DNA of 64,000 nucleotides from Anthracocystis setariae (lineage: Eukaryota; Basidiomycota; Ustilaginomycetes; Ustilaginales; Ustilaginaceae), in contig CAKMXJ010000003.1 of NCBI GenBank assembly GCA_928724745.1, positions 1-64,000 on the forward strand, given 5' to 3'. Each line of letters begins with the position of its first letter. The first letter of the stretch is position 1. This document shows positions 18,426-29,072 of this stretch, one piece after another. The translations under genes were made by a program, and so were the position numbers. Under the pieces are notes generated by a model that saw only the letters and a list, made by a program, of their open reading frames with translations, searched no databases and was not told the DNA's origin.

Positions 18426-19385
18426 TCATCTTCTCACGGGAGTCCTGGCAGCACTGGAAGGACCGCTACTGGCTTGGATGTTAGCCTCGTGCTTGTTCTT
18501 TTTCTTCTTCTTCTTTGGCCTCGTCTCCTCGTCGTCTGGTTCGAGGAGTGCTTGGTCTATCTCTGGTACGACCCCTGGTTCGACGCTGAAGGCGGCTTGC
18601 ATGGTTTCCTTATCCAGCGGCACGATTCTCTGCGGTGTGTACTCGGGTTTCATCAGGATGGAGATGAGATTGGGGCCCTTGTCCGTTTTGGCCGCTCGCA
18701 TCCTTTTGCTCGGTGGACGTACTCTTCCCGCCAGATCGTCGACGTAGTGCGCATAGGTGGGAGGAGGTTTGGTGGGTTTCTTGGCCGGAGGAGCCGATGC
18801 TGCCTGCACAGCCATCTGGCCTGGTGATGCGGCAAGAATCGCAGATGAGTCGGTGTGGAGCGAAAACGTGGGAGGACCGCCATTGAGTTGAAGTGCAGGC
18901 GTGGAAATTCGACCGGAAGATCCGTGACTGATGATCCCGGTCGTCTGCGCACCGCCCGTGGGTGGATTGGCAAGCTGCCGAGGAGTCGAGTTCGATCCAG
19001 CTGCGTGTCCTTGTTGACTGCTAGACGGAGTGGCTCCCGCTACGCCTGCAGCACCCGCTGAAGACGCTCCCGCCAGTGCCGACGTTGCTGCTGCTGGTAG
19101 TGTGTTGGCCGAGGCCGAAGCGGTAGTATTTAAAGCTGTCGCTGCAGAATCGGCCTTAATCGAATCCGGGTTATAAGGCCGTACAGCCCGGTCATATATT
19201 GGCATCAGGCCGAACAAGCTGAGCATATCTTGCGTCCCATTCAGGTAGGCTCTCGGCAGCTCGGGCGGCTTGCTCGTCACAGACGGGAGGTATGGGGGCA
19301 GTCGTTGCGATGTCATCGTCGATGATGATGCGACTGGAGTCGAGGCATCATGTTCCTCCCGTTTTGCGGTTGCGGCAGACATCAT
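18426..19385 (-). CDS. MED19: Mediator subunit 19 (Rox3)-like
   Basis: A 319-residue protein. Near the N-terminus is LNGTQDMLSLFGLMPIYDRAVRPY, like the (N)GT-x-LxxLFGL-xP segment of fungal Med19/Rox3. After an Ala/Ser/Gly-rich linker comes YAHYVDDLAGRVRPPSKR, matching the family's second short block, then a Lys-rich tail (KKKKKKNKHEAN). Med19 lies in the Mediator head/hook and links it to RNA polymerase II. The two blocks are short and the linker is long, so the assignment is moderate. I start at the ATG-ATG pair 19385/19382; the open frame extends further up but into the shared promoter. It is divergent from the Nup49 gene. Confidence 0.6.
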   Translation of the reverse strand: MMSAATAKREEHDASTPVASSSTMTSQRLPPYLPSVTSKPPELPRAYLNGTQDMLSLFGLMPIYDRAVRPYNPDSIKADSAATALNTTASASANTLPAAATSALAGASSAGAAGVAGATPSSSQQGHAAGSNSTPRQLANPPTGGAQTTGIISHGSSGRISTPALQLNGGPPTFSLHTDSSAILAASPGQMAVQAASAPPAKKPTKPPPTYAHYVDDLAGRVRPPSKRMRAAKTDKGPNLISILMKPEYTPQRIVPLDKETMQAAFSVEPGVVPEIDQALLEPDDEETRPKKKKKKNKHEANIQASSGPSSAARTPVRR

Positions 19386-19750
19386 GACACATATCGCAAG
19401 TCGTCGTCGTGTACAGGGTGTTGTTGAAGGTAACGAGCAGACGATGGATGGCGGATACGATAGACGGAAGACGGCAGCGAGGACGGCAGCGGGGACGGCA
19501 GTGGGGTCTGTGCTTGTGTGCTGCTGCTGCTGTTGCTGAATCGCGCGATCTAATCCCCCGATTTGGAAGCCAAAGAGTGTTGTTTTGCCAAATCGAAATC
19601 GCGATTTTTGGGCGAATCTCCACTTTTGCACACATCGCGGCATTGCTTCCTTTCTTCTCTCTGTCTCCATCTCTCCTTGCTTTTCGTTTCCACACCACCT
19701 GTATTGTCATCCACTGGCCTAAGAACGGCCAAGACCGCTACAGAGCTACC
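19386..19750. promoter_or_regulatory. Bidirectional promoter, MED19-like / NUP49
   Basis: The 365 bp between two divergent ATGs must serve both housekeeping genes. No TATA box was recognised. CTG-type trinucleotide repeats lie near 19523-19535. Confidence 0.5.
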
Positions 19751-21100
19751 ATGTTCGGCTCAAACCCGGGTGCATCTACAGGCTCGACTTTGGGAAGATC
19801 CGCTTCCTTCTCCTTCTCCCAACCACCGGCCAACAAACCCTTCTCAGGCACGTCAGGTGGCTTTTCTTTCGGCGGTGCAGCTAACAACACTACAAATACC
19901 GCCACCAGTACCGCTGCACAAACTGCTGCTCCTGCTACCGGAGGCTTCAGCTTTGGCTCCAAGCTAGCCACGACCACTGCCGCTCCTGCCACAGGTGGAC
20001 TGTTTGGATCCAGCACAACGACACAGCAGCCAGCGCAACAGCCGCAACAACAACAACAACAACAGCAACAGCAGTCGACTGGCTTTGGTGGGGGACTATT
20101 TGGTAGCTCGAACAACAACGCAGCATCCACTTCCACCACTGGCGGTCTGTTTGGCAAGCCCGCTGCCCCCGCCGCGACGGGCGGTGGATTCTCTTTCGGC
20201 AACAATACCAGTACTTCCACCACCAACACGGGCGGAGGCCTATTCGGATCCTCTACTCAGCCAGCACAACCACAACAGCAGCAGCAGCAGCAACCATCCA
20301 CGTCACTCTTTGGTGGATTCAGTGCATCACAACCACAACAGCAACAGCAGCAACAGCCACCGCAACCGCAAAGTATCGGTTTTGGAGGGTTCCAGCCACA
20401 AGCACAAGCCCAACCCGCAGCATCGCCGTTCTCCCGCTTCGATTACTTCCAGAAAGAACGCTTCAACGACTTACCCGACGATGCGCGCAAACTCGTAGAA
20501 GAGCTCGAAACCCACATTGCCGCACAGGCGCAGCTGAGGGATGAACTCAAGACGAAAAACTTTGGAGACGAGATCCGCAAGTGTGCAGCCGAATGGCACG
20601 AACTCGACTCGGCGCTCAAATCGCTGTCGGCTAGGCTTGACACGGATGCGCACCTGACCACGGATATCTCGAGTGTGCTCGAAACGGATCGACGCACCAC
20701 CTCGACGCTGTACTCGATCATTGTCAATGCCAAGGACGTGCACTCGCCGTCGTCGTCGGATGGGTCGTCGTTCGTCGAGTGGCTGGACAGGTTCTTCACG
20801 GATCTTGCCACGTCGTACAGAGACCGTATTTCGCGCTACTCGGCTACAATCGAGACCATTCAGCATCATCTGCAGTCGTTGCAGAGTAGGGAGACGTATA
20901 CGCCGCAGGCGATCAGCGATGCGATCCATGCACAGCATGAGAGTTTCATGACGTTGGCAGCACAGGTGGCTGCATTGCACGCCGAGGTGGATGGGCTGAA
21001 GAGGGATTATGCAAAGTGGTACAAGCAGGTGCACAATAGCGTTAGGGATCCGTTTGGTAGTATGAACAGTTTGGCTGGGAGTGTACCGCCCGCATCGTAA
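19751..21100 (+). CDS. NUP49: FG nucleoporin Nup49 (Nup58/45)
   Basis: A 449-residue channel nucleoporin. Residues 1-225 are FG-repeat sequence (GFSFG, GLFG, GFGG motifs) with long Gln runs, the phase that interacts with karyopherins. From SRFDYFQKERFNDLPDDARKLVEELETHI onward (226-449) the protein is alpha-helical coiled coil with the FxxLP-x(n)-EELE entry typical of Nup49/Nup58, which anchors in the Nsp1-Nup57-Nup49 (Nup62-54-58) trimer. The C-terminal DYAKWYKQVHNSVRDPF also fits. The start ATG (TACCATGTTCGG) lies directly before the first FG motif. Single exon. Confidence 0.85.
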   Translation: MFGSNPGASTGSTLGRSASFSFSQPPANKPFSGTSGGFSFGGAANNTTNTATSTAAQTAAPATGGFSFGSKLATTTAAPATGGLFGSSTTTQQPAQQPQQQQQQQQQQSTGFGGGLFGSSNNNAASTSTTGGLFGKPAAPAATGGGFSFGNNTSTSTTNTGGGLFGSSTQPAQPQQQQQQQPSTSLFGGFSASQPQQQQQQQPPQPQSIGFGGFQPQAQAQPAASPFSRFDYFQKERFNDLPDDARKLVEELETHIAAQAQLRDELKTKNFGDEIRKCAAEWHELDSALKSLSARLDTDAHLTTDISSVLETDRRTTSTLYSIIVNAKDVHSPSSSDGSSFVEWLDRFFTDLATSYRDRISRYSATIETIQHHLQSLQSRETYTPQAISDAIHAQHESFMTLAAQVAALHAEVDGLKRDYAKWYKQVHNSVRDPFGSMNSLAGSVPPAS

Positions 21101-21465
21101 AATGTGAGTAGATGTGCAAATGTAGTTGTTACCCTGAAAGAGACAAAGCATAAGAGGGCCGTGATGGGTGATCTGTGTCAAGAATGTCGTTTTCTGTGAG
21201 CCAAGCGATTGCCAGGGATGGAGGATGGTCTATACAGCAGTATGTTAACGATGATGGTGATGATTCGAATTGCACGCTCAGAGTAGTTGAATCTCGATGG
21301 AAATTTGGTTCTTTTGGGGGGGGGGGGATCTCGCTCGGACCATCATGGACTGGACCCTTATTTTCTTGCCATCACCATCCTGAACCGCATCGCTAGGATC
21401 GCATCTCTACCTACGCTGGCACACTGTTTGGCTTGTTGTAGCGTCGTGCTGGATTCAAAGTGAGG

Positions 21466-22716
21466 ATGCACGATTTCGTGTCGCACATCCTGCGACGCTA
21501 CTTTGACGCCACGGCGTGGAACGAATACAACTCTTACCTCCATCTCACGTCGTCGTCTGCTGCGATCCTGGACTTCCCAGTGCCGACGGGCCTGTCGCTT
21601 TCCATCTCGGCCTCGCCCACCCCGCCGTTCTTTACCACCTACCGTCTTGGTGCGTTACCCAACCTTCGAGCCGGGATCGGTTACATCTACGCATCGACGC
21701 ACCACCCGATCGATTTCGGCAGTAGCTCCAAGGATGTCAAGCTGAAACAGATTATCGAGCGCTTTCGCATCGTCGAGGCGTCCCGCCGTCGCGCGGCTGT
21801 GGAGACGACAGAGGAGTGTTATTGGTTAGGCGGGCAACGGTTTGTTGAAGGTGGTGACAAGGGGCAGGGTGGCGGCGAGTATTTAGTGTATGGGTGCATG
21901 CATGTTCCTTCGGCTCGACTGGATGCGTTGTGGACCAAGAGGGTTTCGCCCACAACGCAGTTTATATTGACCGCAGTTTCGACGCCACCCAAGTATCCTC
22001 TAAATGCGATCAACAGCGCCGCCTCAGCATATGCATCCGGCGGGTCGACGGGGACTGGTATCAAGACTTCCGGCATGATGGCGAGCAGCGACAAACTCGA
22101 CTCATCCACAGCCACGCTTTCATCCTCCTCGATCAACATTTCCAACTCGAGCCCGCCTGCAGCAACAGCTGCAACCGACGGTTTCGGCGCTCCGGGTAGC
22201 ACCAACCTCCAACTGACATTGCAGCGCGATACGGGGCGATGGTTCACGGAATACTCGTACTCGGTCGACGATGCGCTGTGGGGGTTGCGCGTGCTGCACA
22301 ACTTTGGTGCTACTTTGGACTCGGTACAGGAAGTGTCGGCCACGCAACCCTCAGCACCACCACCATCGCCGTCGCAGAGGGTGGATTCGAACAACGACGA
22401 CGCGGATGCAGCCTCCGGCTTGCGGGGTCGGTTCTCGGCGGGAGCCGAGGTGTTCGTATCCACCGTGGAGAAGTCGGCGGGATTGTCGACAGGCATCCGC
22501 TTCTCGACGTTACCCGATGCAGTGATCACCCCGTCCGCGGGTCCCAGTCAGCCACCCACAGTAATCACCGCAACGCTCAATCCAATGATGGGCCATCTAA
22601 GCACTGCCTATGCAGCCCGCATGGCAAGGGATGTAGTCGTCGCAAGCAGGTTCGACTTCAACGTGTATAGCTACGAAAGCGAATGGACCGTCGGCGCAGA
22701 GTATTGGTTAAGAGGG

Positions 22717-22747
<31 letters not shown>

Positions 22748-23196
22748 CAGGTAGAGTCAGTCTGGCAGAGGATGCAGATCAGAGGTCACAACCGCAAACA
22801 CAAGTCAAGTCGATGTCATTACGCGAAACGATCCAAGACGAACTGCCCCCACCACCAGCACCAACACCGATGCCGATGCCGATACCATCAGCGACAGCGG
22901 TGGGAGGAGTAGGAGTAGGAACAGGGACACTTTTAGCGCCGATTACGGGCGTACTGAAGGCGCGAATGTCGACGACATCCGACATACGCCTACTGTGGCA
23001 AGGACGTCTATCCAACTGTCTCGTCTCTCTCGGCGTCAAAGCCGACCTCTCCCCATCCTCGTCGTCGTCGTCGTCGTCTTCGTCTACTACTAGTGCAAAT
23101 CCAGGGATGGGGATAGTCAAATCGATCGGCCTGGAAGTGACATACTTCTCGGCAGCCGCCGCCGGCGATCACGAGCTCGACTCGGTAATGAGTTAG
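21466..23196 (+). CDS. MDM10: Mitochondrial distribution and morphology protein 10
   Basis: An outer-membrane beta-barrel of the ERMES ER-mitochondria tether that also joins the SAM complex. The N-terminus MHDFVSHILRRYFDATAWNEYNSYLHLT, followed by SAAILDFPVPTGLSLSIS, is diagnostic of Mdm10. The 576-residue length exceeds yeast (493) because of low-complexity loops: a Ser/Gly-rich insert (about 180-235), a Pro/Ser one (about 290-320), and a His-Gln run followed by a Pro/Met-rich stretch (about 418-490). The C-terminal barrel strands (IRLLWQGRLSNCLVSLGVKADL, GLEVTYFS) remain. ATG 21466 is the first real start. Its stop codon overlaps that of RMT2. Confidence 0.88.
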
Positions 23197-24452
23197 TCCA
23201 ACACATCCATCTTGGCCAGTGGACAGTAATACCGCGATAGATCCCAATATTTTCTCTTGACGCCTTGCCATTCCTCCTCGCTGATGTTCGGATGTGTGAT
23301 GTGCCAGTGGGTGGTGAGACCGATTTCGTTGAGGTCGAGTTCGACGATTCGCGTATACACGTCGTAGAAAAACTGGTTCGTAGCACCCAACCCGTGAAAA
23401 AAACTGAACCTGCTTTGCGGACCATTAAGCAGCGATGGCAAAGCCTGCAAGAATCGTTTGATGTCGGTGTAATCCTGCGAGTATGTGTCCCAGTAGATGG
23501 CGTCAAACGAGCCGAGTTGGGCCATTTTGGCGAGATCATCGTCGTTGTCCGAATCGTTGATCCAATCCTCCCAACGACCGTGGAAGAGTTCGACGCCGGG
23601 GAGGCGGTCAAAGCCGAGCGATTTGGCGTACGCGATGGCGTCCGGGTGCGCTTCGATGATGACGTGCCGCGCAGGACGGTAGGTTTGAATGATGGTATCG
23701 ATGATGCCGAGTCCAAAGCCGACGTTGAGGACCGAAAACGAAGCGGGTTGATTCGTGCAGAGCAGCGAGGCGGAGAGTTGCATCAGATCGGTCTCCCAGG
23801 GCGCCATGACCATGTTGTTGTCCTCATCGAGACAGCGCACTTGGCCGAGAGCGTCTTTGACAAAGTTGAGCCGTGTGCTGAGGAATCTGTCCGTGTCATT
23901 GGCAATATCTTCCGCACTAGCTTTCAACGTGATCGCATTGGCTTGCCGGTTGAGTACCGCTTGTGCTTGGGTGGGTTTCGCTCGCTTACTTTCCGGTTCT
24001 GGGTCATCGTCCTGGTCATCGGGTTGCTGCGCACTCAGCGCGTTGAGCAGAAAGGTCTGTCGGACGCCTTCGTCAAAGATGCATCGGTATACTTTTTCGT
24101 GGTTCATACTGTGAGCTACCTGGGCGGCGGTGAATCCGTTGGCATCGACGGCGTTCCAAATGGCACCATTGCGCAACAGCAATTTGACGATTTCGAGATG
24201 GCCTCCCTCAGCGGCAAAGTGGAGGGCGGACCAGTTGGAGGACGAAGGGTCTTCGTACCATACATCTACGCCACCCTGGTCATCGTCTTGACCCGGGGTG
24301 GGCGAGGAGGAGAGCAGGGATCGAACCGTGGAGAGGTCGCCGCACTCGGCAGCGAGGTGGAGTTCAAGATTGCGCGCAACACGACTCGGAGGCAGAAGAT
24401 CGGTAACGGCCTCAGCGTCGGAAGCGGCCGAGGTGGATGCGATCGCCATCAT
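23193..24452 (-). CDS. RMT2: Protein arginine N5-methyltransferase RMT2
   Basis: Methylates the delta nitrogen of arginine, in yeast on ribosomal protein L12. The 419-residue protein starts at the ATG pair 24452/24449 (the open frame further up has no ATG). Residues ~15-130 carry ankyrin-like repeats (NWSALHFAAEGGHLEIVKLLLRNGA, VDANGFTAAQVA). The SAM-binding domain follows: SFSVLNVGFGLGIIDTIIQ, VIIEAHPDAI, HGRWEDW and FDAIYWDTYSQDY. The substrate loop GLTTHWHITHPN keeps the THW motif. The protein ends with KRKYWDLSRYYCPLAKMDVLD. It converges tail-to-tail with MDM10, sharing 4 bp. Confidence 0.93.
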   Translation of the reverse strand: MMAIASTSAASDAEAVTDLLPPSRVARNLELHLAAECGDLSTVRSLLSSSPTPGQDDDQGGVDVWYEDPSSSNWSALHFAAEGGHLEIVKLLLRNGAIWNAVDANGFTAAQVAHSMNHEKVYRCIFDEGVRQTFLLNALSAQQPDDQDDDPEPESKRAKPTQAQAVLNRQANAITLKASAEDIANDTDRFLSTRLNFVKDALGQVRCLDEDNNMVMAPWETDLMQLSASLLCTNQPASFSVLNVGFGLGIIDTIIQTYRPARHVIIEAHPDAIAYAKSLGFDRLPGVELFHGRWEDWINDSDNDDDLAKMAQLGSFDAIYWDTYSQDYTDIKRFLQALPSLLNGPQSRFSFFHGLGATNQFFYDVYTRIVELDLNEIGLTTHWHITHPNISEEEWQGVKRKYWDLSRYYCPLAKMDVLD

Positions 24453-24854
24453 GATGATATTGATAATCAAGTTGGATGTTGGGGTTTGACAAGCGTTGGG
24501 GGGACTCAAACAACGGAAGAACCGAAGAAAGGGTTCAAGTTGTGGCGCCACCTTTTTTTTTTGAGCGTCACCCTCCGAGTTCCGACTTTTCTTTTACGCA
24601 AAATTGAAAGTGTGAGATTGGAAAGAGTCAACATAAACCCAAGAAGTTGAAAATTGCGCAACGCCGTCCGGTTATCTTTTGACCGGAAGTTGATCCGCGC
24701 CCCCACCGGTTGCCATGATGACACGAGCTTTGCACTACAACCATATGCTTGTCCTTGGCACCGTTTGCTTCTTGCTTGTTCCCAATATCTTTTCAACCTC
24801 AACGACGCTCTTCATAGAAGGATTTTGAGCTCAAAGTCACTTGCACTTACCGAC
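24453..24854. promoter_or_regulatory. Divergent promoter, RMT2 / thioesterase-like gene
   Basis: 402 bp between two divergent ATGs, with a T-rich stretch near 24552-24561. No TATA box stands out. Confidence 0.45.
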
Positions 24855-25910
24855 ATGCCTGGCCTTGAAACAGCTGTGCTTTCACGATTGGACGAGTCGA
24901 CGATCACGTCCACATCGGCGACGTACACCGGCAGCATCGATACCACCTGGTGCATCGGCTCTGTACCCCAAGGCGGCTATTCGCTCTCGATCATCCTCAA
25001 TGCTGTCCTCGCTTTCATGCGTACACCCGAACTTAACTCGACCAACATCAAGTCGGTTGCGCATCTCGATCCGCTCCTGCTTTCGGCTATGTATATCCAG
25101 GCGGTGACGTGGACGCCGTTCCAGGTGCGCATCCAAGTGCTCAAGCGCGGCAAGTCGCTCTCGAACCTCCAAGCGGATCTGTATCAAGATGGAATCATGC
25201 GCATCACCTGCCATGTGCTCATGACCAACTTCCACGTCCAAAAGCAAGCCGCTGATAGGACCAAGGAACCCTACACTTCGGACGAGGACCAGCAGAATCC
25301 CAGGTTGAATGGATACACCATCACCGACAAGTCGCAATGGGCACCTCGATTCCCCCTCAGTCCACCGGAGCAATGCGAACCTCCTCGCTTCTTTGGCAAC
25401 AAGGCTGAATCCGGCAAGACGTTCAACTTTGGTGAAATGCTGACCATGTCAATCGACCCGCAACCACGTCGTCTCTGTGAAACCTCCAACACGCTCTCCT
25501 CAGGAGCCTACTACTCGCTCGTCCCGCACCCTCCCCCGCACCTCAACCCCACCCTCGTAGCAAATGGAAGGGCGTCACAGGGAAACAACCTCATCCCTTT
25601 TTTAGCCGACATGTTTCTATCACCGCCAATGATGATTCCGGGAAAACACAAGTCCCACTGGTACCCAACCCTGCACCTAACCATTGAATTCAAACAAGCT
25701 CTCGTCCAACCAGTCACTAGAACCGCTACGTTCTCAACGGGAAGGTGGATCATCAACGGCCAACACGAAAGTCACACCGAACTTTGGTCTCACCCGCACG
25801 ACCATCCCTCCAAAAAACCCCAAATTCTCGCAATAGCCACTCAAACAGCCCTCGTCCTCCCAATGGCCGTAAACGAAAACAAAACAAAAAAGCAAAAATC
25901 AAAATTGTAA
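24855..25910 (+). CDS. Thioesterase-like (hotdog fold) protein
   Basis: A 351-residue protein beginning MPGLETAVLSRLDESTI. The block YTGSIDTTWCIGSVPQGGYSLSIILNAVLAFMR, with SVAHLDPLLLSAMYIQAVTWTPFQVRIQVLKRGKSLSNLQADLYQDG after it, is the first hotdog domain of the fungal thioesterase-like superfamily (acyl-CoA thioesterase/TesB-like). A second, weaker hotdog half covers about 190-330 (LHLTIEFKQAL, ATFSTGRWIINGQHESHTELW). The acyl substrate is not evident. I start at 24855; the open frame runs 67 codons further upstream but that part is not family-like. The C-terminus is Lys/Asn-rich. Confidence 0.75.
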   Translation: MPGLETAVLSRLDESTITSTSATYTGSIDTTWCIGSVPQGGYSLSIILNAVLAFMRTPELNSTNIKSVAHLDPLLLSAMYIQAVTWTPFQVRIQVLKRGKSLSNLQADLYQDGIMRITCHVLMTNFHVQKQAADRTKEPYTSDEDQQNPRLNGYTITDKSQWAPRFPLSPPEQCEPPRFFGNKAESGKTFNFGEMLTMSIDPQPRRLCETSNTLSSGAYYSLVPHPPPHLNPTLVANGRASQGNNLIPFLADMFLSPPMMIPGKHKSHWYPTLHLTIEFKQALVQPVTRTATFSTGRWIINGQHESHTELWSHPHDHPSKKPQILAIATQTALVLPMAVNENKTKKQKSKL

Positions 25911-25995
25911 ATCAAACCCACCTCCTCACTTTAGATACAACTTACCACAGAGAGCATACGCATAATACATTCGCCCAAGTTGCCGCTCAACCAAG

Positions 25996-26161
<166 letters not shown>

Positions 26162-26234
26162 GTAGTGTACAATGAAATGCACCTTTTTTCGCGCTCTGCT
26201 CCTGCTTCCTCCTCCAATCCCTCAGTCAATCAAC

Positions 26235-27800
26235 TTAGTGAGCTGCACCCTTAGCACCACCCCTAGCTCCACCGCCACGAGCACCGCCACGACCCGCACC
26301 ACCTCGACCACCGCCATTGTTGTTGTTGGTGTTACCACTACCATTGTTGCTATTCTTTTTCCTCTCCTCAACCTGGACGCTCCAGCCGTTCTTACCCACA
26401 GCGACGCTACCCTTAGCGGCGGCCTTGCGAGCGCCGTCGATCGACGCGAACTCGGCAAACGCGCACGAACGCGACGTGATGATCTGCACATCCTTAACCG
26501 TACCAAACGCTTCGAGTGCTTGGCGCAGCGAAACCTCGGTGACTTGATCCGCGACCACGTTCTTGATATACACCGAGGTGGATGAGCCCGACGCAGCGTT
26601 GGCGTGGTTCGCCTGCTTGGCGGCAGCAGCGGGCTTGTTGGAAGCAGCTCCAGCAGCAGCAGCAGCAGAGGCCGAGGTGGGGGCGGGACGAGACGAAGAG
26701 ACTCCTTTCGCCTCGGTGGAGACGTTGGATCCCCAGCGAGTCACATCGGAAGCGGCAAGGGTAGCCCAGGTCTTGGGCTTGGGAGGACCGGCGGGAGCAG
26801 CAGCAGCAGCAGCAGCAGCAGGTGCGGCAGCAGGTGCAGCTTCGGTCTTGGGAGCGGCAGCAGCAGCAGCAGTGGCGGTGGCATCCTTGACACCCTTGGG
26901 AGCGGCAGGAGCAGCTTCAGCCTCGACAGCAGTGACCTTTTTGTCAACACCGACCTGGTCAGCTTCGGCCTTGGTAGGCTCAGCCTTGGTCGAGGTAGCG
27001 ACGACTTGGGCGACCGCAGGAGCAGGAGCAGCCGTAGCAGCAACAGCAACAGTATCCGCCTGGACAGGCTTGGCATCGGAAGCAGGCTTGGCGTCAGCTT
27101 GGGCTTCGGCAGGGGTAGCATCGATGGCCTTGGAAGCGGAGGGGGCAGGGAGGTGAGGCTTGGCGTTCGAGTCGCGAATGTTGTTGACCTCGATCTGGTG
27201 AGGAACCTCGACGCCAGCCTTGTCAGCCTGATCGATTTCGTCCTGAATGGCCTCATCGACCGCCTCGGCCTCGGCCTCGATCTCGTCGTCATCCTTCAAG
27301 TAGCGAAAGATGTCGTTGAGCACGTAGTATCCGTTGGGCTGTTCGGCAAGGAAAAAGGTCTGGGCGAACTTCCTCCATCCACCTCCGTTGTTGCTAAGTT
27401 CACCTAGAACCTGGACGAGGATACCACCGGAAGCCGACGACTGGGTGTCGACGTTCGAGACAAACACCTTGGCATCCTGGAAGTTGAGGCTGGTGATCTT
27501 GTCGTGAATCTGCTGCTGACCGAAGCAAGGCTGTGCATCCTCCTGCTCGGTTCCGTGGGTCATGGTAGACTTTTTGGTGAAGAAGCAGTGGAGACGGGCA
27601 GGGTTCTGGTTGAGGAAAGTGTAGTACTGGGTGACAAAGAGCCATCCAACCTCGGAAGGCTGAACGGCGGGCTTGGTTGCTGGAGCAGCGTCATTGGCAT
27701 TGGCATTGGCAGAGGAGGGAGCGACGGCCGAGGAGGATGCTGCGGACGAAGAGGAAGAGGCGTTGGCGGCAGCCGCGTTGCTAGCAGTGACGGCTGACAT
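26235..27800 (-). CDS. G3BP/Bre5-like NTF2-domain RRM protein
   Basis: A 521-residue protein. After an Ala/Ser/Asn-rich start, an NTF2-like domain spans about residues 50-170 (VGWLFVTQYYTFLNQNPARLHCFF, GQQQIHDKI, WRKFAQTFFLAEQPNGYYVLNDIFRYL). A long Ala/Pro/Lys/Glu linker follows, then an RRM at about 408-480 (TSVYIKNVVADQVTEVSLRQAL, CAFAEFASIDGARKA) and a Gly/Arg-rich RGG tail. This is the architecture of metazoan G3BP and yeast Bre5 (cofactor of the Ubp3 deubiquitinase), proteins of stress granules and ubiquitin control. ATG at 27800. It is divergent from SEY1. Confidence 0.88.
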   Translation of the reverse strand: MSAVTASNAAAANASSSSSAASSSAVAPSSANANANDAAPATKPAVQPSEVGWLFVTQYYTFLNQNPARLHCFFTKKSTMTHGTEQEDAQPCFGQQQIHDKITSLNFQDAKVFVSNVDTQSSASGGILVQVLGELSNNGGGWRKFAQTFFLAEQPNGYYVLNDIFRYLKDDDEIEAEAEAVDEAIQDEIDQADKAGVEVPHQIEVNNIRDSNAKPHLPAPSASKAIDATPAEAQADAKPASDAKPVQADTVAVAATAAPAPAVAQVVATSTKAEPTKAEADQVGVDKKVTAVEAEAAPAAPKGVKDATATAAAAAAPKTEAAPAAAPAAAAAAAAPAGPPKPKTWATLAASDVTRWGSNVSTEAKGVSSSRPAPTSASAAAAAGAASNKPAAAAKQANHANAASGSSTSVYIKNVVADQVTEVSLRQALEAFGTVKDVQIITSRSCAFAEFASIDGARKAAAKGSVAVGKNGWSVQVEERKKNSNNGSGNTNNNNGGGRGGAGRGGARGGGARGGAKGAAH

Positions 27801-29072
27801 GTCTCCTTTTTTTTAGTTTCGAGATCACCGACGTTGACGATGTACAAATATAGAAAAAAAAGCCCGAAAGCGGTTGGTTGAATGGTCAAGCTACGCACAC
27901 GCCTCTTTTAGTGATGGCGTAGGGAGAGAGAGAGAGGAAGAGAGGAAGAGAAGAAGAGAACAAGGGGAAAGATCAGAGACAAAGAAAAGAACCGTGTGGA
28001 ATGGTGATCGTGAGAAGAAAGAGAAAAGAGAAAGAGAATGTGCGGAACACGAACCAAGGACGAGCCGATGGCATGGCTGTGTGCTTGCCAAGGGTGGAGG
28101 GGAGGGGAGGGCTCGCATATACAAAGACGGACAGACACAGTCAGTCGCTCAGTCAGTCGCTCAGAGTCTGTCGCTCAGGCAGTTCACTCGGTCACTTGAC
28201 TCTTTGGGATTTCACTACGAGCTTGAGCTTGTTCTCGAGCCTGAGTCCTGCGCTTGAGCTTGAACTTGAACTTGAACCGAGAACAAGAACAACAGAGTCC
28301 AGGGTAAAGTGATGCGAAGTTGGAAGAAAGCGTCGGAACATGCGTAATTTCGCACAAAAAAAAAGTAAGAGAGTTAGTAGTTAGTAGTAGCCTTAGTAGT
28401 GTAGTGTTACTTGGGGCCAGACGCACAGTCAAGTCAACCGACCAAATCCAGTTCGATCGCAAAGCTACGTACGGTCCCTAGCTGAGCGAATTCCAAGGTC
28501 TCGCCTTTCGATCAATCCATTTTTCCTTCGTTTTGATAGCCAACAACTGGACGACATAACATCGATACCCCGCAAAAACAAAGGGAGAACAACACTACTT
28601 GAATTCAGCGCTATCTCTCTCTCTCTCACTCCCTCACGCACGCACGCACGCACGCACGTAACGCACGCTCTTTCACTGGCAACGCGCACGGTGCTATGTG
28701 ATTTAGTTACTGTGTGTAGTTGACCTCTCAATCAATCAATCCATGGGCCTGTTTTGGGTGGTTGCCCGTGACGTGAAGTCGATCAATCAATCCCGCTTCC
28801 GTCATCTCGTCTGTTGCCTGTCTTTCTTGCATCCACCAAGCCATCCTTCGATCCTTGTTATCTTTGTTCCCTATTGAAGGAATCGCAACCTCGGACTGAC
28901 CCGACAGCGACGTGGAAACACATGCTCACGGATTCGACAAGCCAGCTCACCTGAGTCCTTCACTTCTCACCGCCCTCGAATTGGATATAGAAAAAACACC
29001 TCGGATCGCACAGTCGCATTGAATCGAATCGGCTCATCCTAAAGCTGAATCACTTTCACACGCATCGCCGAG
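27801..29072. promoter_or_regulatory. Divergent spacer, G3BP-like / SEY1
   Basis: 1.27 kb without a supported gene. Rich in short repeats: GA-rich 27920-27960, CAGTCGCT(C) units 28138-28180, CTTGA(G/A)-type units 28216-28280, and (CGCA)n 28635-28659. It must hold both promoters and 5' UTRs. Confidence 0.5.

Noticed and set aside
23265..24650. 461-codon plus-strand frame opposite RMT2
   Set aside because: Mirror of RMT2 codon bias; the minus strand has ankyrin and methyltransferase motifs.
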